A stretch of DNA of 64,000 nucleotides, taken from NCBI GenBank assembly GCA_963732845.1, contig CAVTBE010000010.1, forward strand, positions 103,035 through 167,034. The letters are read 5' to 3'. The translations under genes and the position numbers were made by a program. The notes under the pieces are model-generated. The model was given only the letters and a program-made list of their open reading frames with translations. It ran no database searches and was not told where the DNA came from. Shown here in pieces: positions 60,523 to 64,000 of the stretch (position 1 is its first letter; every line of letters begins with the position of its first letter). This DNA comes from CAVSRC01 sp963732845. Lineage in GTDB: Bacteria; Pseudomonadota; Alphaproteobacteria; Rhizobiales; Kaistiaceae.

Positions 60523-61461
60523 CGAGATTGCGCATCCCGCTCGCACCATGGACCTACGGCTTCATCGTCGCGTTCGCCATGTGGGTGACGACCACCGCCT
60601 ATTCGGGACTTGGCAGCGCCGGCGCCACGCTGACGACGGCGCTCGTCTTCGGCGCGATAAGCGTCGTGGTTGGCACGGGCCAGATGTTCGTGATCGCCTC
60701 GGGCGCCGGCAACATCGATCTCTCCGTGCCGGCGGTCCTGACTCTCGCCGCCTACGTCTCCATGGCGGTGATGAACGGCCACGACGTCATGCTCATCCCC
60801 GGTCTGGCTGCCGCCCTGGCCGTCGGCGCGCTCGCCGGAGCGCTGAACTTCCTCGCGATCCTGCTGCTGCAGGCTGCCCCCGATCATAGCGACTCTGGCC
60901 TGGAGCTTTGTCTTCCAGTCATTTGCCTTCAATCTGGGCGGCGAGGCGACACTGAAGCCGCCGCAAGTGCTCTCCACCTTCACGACCGTGCGCCTCGCCG
61001 GCGTCCCGATCATGCCGCTTGCGGTGATGCTGCTCACCGCTGCCGCCGCGTTTGTGCTCGCCCGCGGAGTATGGGGCCGCCAACTCCTTGCGACCGGCCA
61101 GAGCGAGCCTGCCGCGCGCTTTGCCGGGATAAGCGTCACGCGCGTGCGGCTGCTGGCCTATGTGTTGTGCGGGATGACCGCCGCATTCGCCGGTTTTCTG
61201 CTTTCTGGTTTTACCGGCGGCGCCGCGCTCAACATGGGCGACACCTACCTGATGGAATCGATCGCCGTAGTGGTTCTCGGCGGCACCAGCGTCGCCGGTG
61301 GTCAGGCCAACGCGATCGGCATCTGGGGATCGGCGCTGTTCTTCAACCTGATGACCACGATGCTCAACACCTTCCAGATCCAGATCGGAGTGCGGTTCGT
61401 ACTGATGGGGTTGCTCATCACGCTCATCGTGGCCATCGTTCCTCGTGTGCGGGAGAACTGA
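60519..61461 (+). pseudogene. Sugar ABC transporter permease, RbsC type (2 of 2), one frameshift
   Basis: GTG 60519 start: TRLRIPLAPWTYGFIVAFAM, then MFVIASGAGNIDLSVPAVLT with the GNIDLS element. The frame breaks near 60870 (one extra base) before LPPIIATLAWSFVFQSFAFN and continues ATGQSEPAARFAGISVTRVR and VVVLGGTSVAGGQANAIGIW to the end. Corrected length about 314. It forms a heterodimeric channel with the preceding permease. Confidence 0.8.
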
Positions 61462-61462
61462 G

Positions 61463-62170
61463 ATGAACCTGGAAACGCTTTGGCTGGACAATTCGTACCA
61501 ACGTGTCGACCTGACCCGCAAGCTGCGCAACAGCATGCCCGTATGGCCGACGCATCCGCCGTTTCGTCAGGAGGCAATCGCATCTTTCGACAAGGGCGAC
61601 ATCGCCTGCAATCATTCCCTTTCACTGAGCGAACACAGCGGCACGCATTTCGATGCGCCCCTGCATTTCGTGCCCGGCGGCCGGTCCATCGACGCCGTGC
61701 CGCTCGAACGCTTCTTCGGCCGCATGCTGACCATCGACGTCAGCGACGTCGAGCCCGACAGCCTGGTCGGGCACGAGCCGCATCGAGGCGTTCGAACGAG
61801 CCAATGGCGCAGGTCGCGCCCGACGATGCGGTCATGTTTCATTTCGGCTGGGAGAAGTACTGGGATCATCCGAGCGAAGCGGAGCGCTTCTTCAGCGACT
61901 GGCCGGGACTCTCGCGCGAAGCATCCGAGCTCCTGGTCAGCCGCAAAGTGCGGACTGGTCGCCACCGACTGCATGTCGATCGACAACTTCAGCAGCACGG
62001 AGTTTCCCGCGCATCGCACGCTGCTCGGAGCCGACATCCTCATCGGTGAAAATTTCGACAAGCTGAGCACCATGCCGCCCATCTGCTATCTGGCGACGTT
62101 GCCGCTGCCGATCGAAGGAGGCTCGGGCTCGCCTCTGCGCGCCATCGCATTCGTCGTGCGTAGGAGATGA
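61463..62170 (+). pseudogene. Cyclase-family (PF04199) metal-dependent hydrolase, about three frameshifts
   Basis: The family, which includes kynurenine formamidase, hydrolyses amides or lactones with a Zn or Mn site. The N-terminal part shows SYQRVDLTRKLRNSMPVWPT and the motif SLSEHSGTHFDAPLHFVPGG (HxGTHxDxPxH). Frames change near 61785, 61800 and 61950; intermediate and late parts read VAPDDAVMFHFGWEKYWDHP, GLSREASELLVSRK, ATDCMSIDNFSSTEFPAHRT and LLGADILIGENFDKLSTMPP. Length about 235. It is the last gene of the sugar-acid operon, 1 bp after the permease stop, so it probably opens a lactone or ring from the pathway. Confidence 0.75.
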
Positions 62171-62328
62171 CCTCTTCGACTGCTCCTGCCAAATCGACTA
62201 ATGGGTGGCATGGGATTGGACGCCCGCTCTTGGCGCTTCTCGGAAGTCGCCGCGCGCACAACCGATGTCTGAGTTCGGGGGATTAACGGACTTGGTGACT
62301 AGGTATCGCGACTTCGCTTCTTGACCCT

Positions 62329-63995
62329 GGCTGTGTGGAAACAGACGAGTCAGGTAGCGTCTTCCTGCTTGGATGCGGGAGGAGCGGATGGGTCGTTTTG
62401 TCGAAGGAGCGGATCGTTCGCAGTGTTCCTTCCTGCCTGAATGCCTCGAGGACTGGGTGGACGAGGACAACCCGGTTCATGTGATCGACGCCTTCGTCGA
62501 GGCACTGGACCTGCCGGCGCTCGGCTTCAGCGGGGCGATGCCGGCGAACACGGGGCGACCGGCGTACCATCCGGCGGTGCTGCTCAAGCTCTACATCTAC
62601 GGATACCTGAACCGCGTGCAGTCGAGCCGACGGCTCGAGCGTGAGGCCGGGCGCAATGTCGAGCTGATGTGGCTTCTCGGCCGGTTGGTCCCCGACCACA
62701 AGACGATCGCCGACTTCCGCAAGGATTATGGCCGCGCCCTGCGCCGGGTCTGCGCTCGCTTCGTTGCGCTTTGCCGGCAGATGGGCCTGCTCGCCGGCAG
62801 CACGGTGGTGGTGGATGGGAGCAAGTTCAAGGCGGTCAACAACCGCGACAGGAACTTCACCCACGCCAAGATGGCGCGCCGTGTTGCGCAGATCGAGGAG
62901 AGCATCGCCCGCTACCTGCATCAACTCGACAGCGCCGACCTACAGGAACCCAGTGAGGCAATCGCCACCAAGGTGGTGCGGCTCAAGGAGAAGATCGGTC
63001 GTCTCAGGCAGGAGATGGACAGGCTCGCTGCACTCGACGGGCTGATGCGACAGACGCCCGATCAGCAGATCTCCCTGACCGATCCCAACTCCCGCTCGAT
63101 GGCGACGAGCGGCCGCGGCTCTGGCGTGGTCGGCTACAACGTGCAGGTCGTGGTTGAGGCTGAGCACCATTTGATCGTGACGCATGAGGTGACCAACATC
63201 GGCAACGATCGCGCCCAACTCGCCCCGATGGGGAAGGCCGCCAGGCAGACGCTCGATACCGAGCAGCTTCATGTGATCGCCGACCGCGGCTACTTCGACA
63301 GCGACCAGATCAAGGAGTGCGTGGACGCGGGTCTTACCGTCACCTTGCCCAAGCCGCAAACCTCAGGCGCGAAGGCTGATGGCCGCTTCGGCAAGCAGGA
63401 CTTCGCCTTCCTGCCCGAGCAGGATACCTATCGCTGCCCGGCCGGCGCCATCTTGACCTACCACTACAGCACCGTCGAGAACGACATGGAGCTTCGCCGA
63501 TACTGGTCGACGGCAGCCTGCCTCACCTGCGCGATCAAGCGGCGGTGCACGCCCGCAAAGGAACGTCGGGTCACGCGCTGGGTTCATGAGCATCTGATCG
63601 AGGAGGTTCAGCGCAGGCTCGATGCCAACCCAGATCTGATGCGCGTCCGGCGCGAGACGGTCGAGCATCCCTTCGGGACCATCAAGGCGAGGATGGGGGC
63701 AACCCACTTCCTGATGAAGCGCCTGCCCAACGTCGCCGCCGAGATGGCATTGCACGTGCTCGCATACAACCTGACCCGGGTGATGAACATCATTGGTCGG
63801 CCAGGCCTGATCGCGGCCCTCAGGGCCGCATGAGGGATCATTCGCATCCTCATCGACCTCGACGGCGCTCCGAGACCCGTCTCCTACCGCCCTTGGAGCG
63901 ATCAGGAGCCCAATTGGGCGGCGAAAGCGGACTTACCGGAACTTTGCGCGCCTGTTGAACCGTTCGCGTCGGTCCCAAGCCGTTTTGACACGACC
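62329..63995 (+). mobile_element. IS1182-type insertion sequence, ends inferred
   Basis: GGCTGTGTGGAAAC (62329-62342) and the complement of 63982-63995, GGTCGTGTCAAAAC, share 10 of 14 positions as outward-facing ends around the transposase gene. The left end lies 158 bp after the cyclase-family gene. Boundaries are approximate. Confidence 0.5.
62388..63833 (+). CDS. IS1182/IS1380-like DDE transposase (IS4/IS5 superfamily)
   Basis: A 481-residue transposase. The N-terminal domain (DUF772 type) contains YHPAVLLKLYIYGYLNRVQS and SRRLEREAGRNVELMWLLGR, then LVPDHKTIADFRKDYGRALR. The DDE core includes VVVDGSKFKAVNNRDRNFTH, VGYNVQVVVEAEHHLIVTHE and HVIADRGYFDSDQIKECVDA. The end VEHPFGTIKARMGATHFLMK and NLTRVMNIIG is typical. 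ATG 62388 follows GGGAGGAGCGG. Intact. Confidence 0.92.
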   Translation: MGRFVEGADRSQCSFLPECLEDWVDEDNPVHVIDAFVEALDLPALGFSGAMPANTGRPAYHPAVLLKLYIYGYLNRVQSSRRLEREAGRNVELMWLLGRLVPDHKTIADFRKDYGRALRRVCARFVALCRQMGLLAGSTVVVDGSKFKAVNNRDRNFTHAKMARRVAQIEESIARYLHQLDSADLQEPSEAIATKVVRLKEKIGRLRQEMDRLAALDGLMRQTPDQQISLTDPNSRSMATSGRGSGVVGYNVQVVVEAEHHLIVTHEVTNIGNDRAQLAPMGKAARQTLDTEQLHVIADRGYFDSDQIKECVDAGLTVTLPKPQTSGAKADGRFGKQDFAFLPEQDTYRCPAGAILTYHYSTVENDMELRRYWSTAACLTCAIKRRCTPAKERRVTRWVHEHLIEEVQRRLDANPDLMRVRRETVEHPFGTIKARMGATHFLMKRLPNVAAEMALHVLAYNLTRVMNIIGRPGLIAALRAA

Positions 63996-64000
63996 AAGAC

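Noticed and set aside
1..64000. CRISPR array or rRNA operon
   Set aside because: No regularly spaced identical repeats and no rRNA-like sequence were seen anywhere in the window.

Overview
This window is high-GC DNA from an alphaproteobacterium. Gene content and style (many ABC and TTT importers, rhizobial insertion sequences, a gene-transfer-agent-like fragment, FixJ-type regulators) suggest a member of the Hyphomicrobiales (Mesorhizobium/Phyllobacteriaceae-like). That placement is inference, because no rRNA or tRNA gene was seen. Most of the window is solute-uptake and catabolic operons, each beside its own transcription factor, separated by two stretches of mobile-element wreckage.

Layout. 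1-9.1 kb: an L-fucose-type locus (fuculokinase, cut by the window edge; FucR-type DeoR repressor; fuculose-phosphate aldolase; TIM-barrel ketose epimerase) with a ribose-type ABC importer and a divergent LacI regulator whose intergenic region carries two matching palindromic operators. 9.3-17.4 kb: an amide operon: terminator-like leader hairpin, AmiC-like sensor, AmiR-like ANTAR antiterminator, Dpp-type ABC importer and a frameshifted formamidase/acetamidase. 17.9-23.1 kb: a DJ-1/PfpI protein, a complete tripartite tricarboxylate transporter, an IclR regulator and an orphan protein. 23.1-30.5 kb: a Crp/Fnr regulator, an ECF sigma/anti-sigma/DUF6789 set and many gene and IS remnants (helicase-like, integrase, istB, GGDEF, IS3, IS5, mgtE). 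30.5-39 kb: an exported protein, an RND efflux pump with adaptor, a histidine kinase, a FixJ-like regulator, a CheY-like protein and a small exported protein; nearly all carry single-base frameshifts. 39-43 kb: a mosaic of phage, plasmid and IS fragments. 43-50.4 kb: a sugar ABC importer with a LacI regulator and a GH31 glycosidase. 50.5-54.7 kb: an intact IS21-family element, an IS630 fragment and an IS110-family element. 54.8-62.2 kb: a GntR-regulated glucarate-dehydratase-like gene, a ribose-type ABC importer and a cyclase-family hydrolase. 62.3-64 kb: an IS1182-type element.

The catabolic modules share one logic: a periplasmic binding protein and membrane complex import a small organic compound, one to three enzymes process it, and a dedicated regulator controls the set, often through a palindrome visible in the intergenic region. 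Strong hairpins follow two binding-protein genes (6.74 and 46.6 kb) and the formamidase gene (15.57 kb); they may set expression ratios within operons. A recurring oddity is the number of +/-1 base shifts at short homopolymers in otherwise well-conserved genes. These may be consensus sequencing errors rather than true decay, so interrupted genes are called pseudogenes here only in the sense that the given sequence is interrupted.
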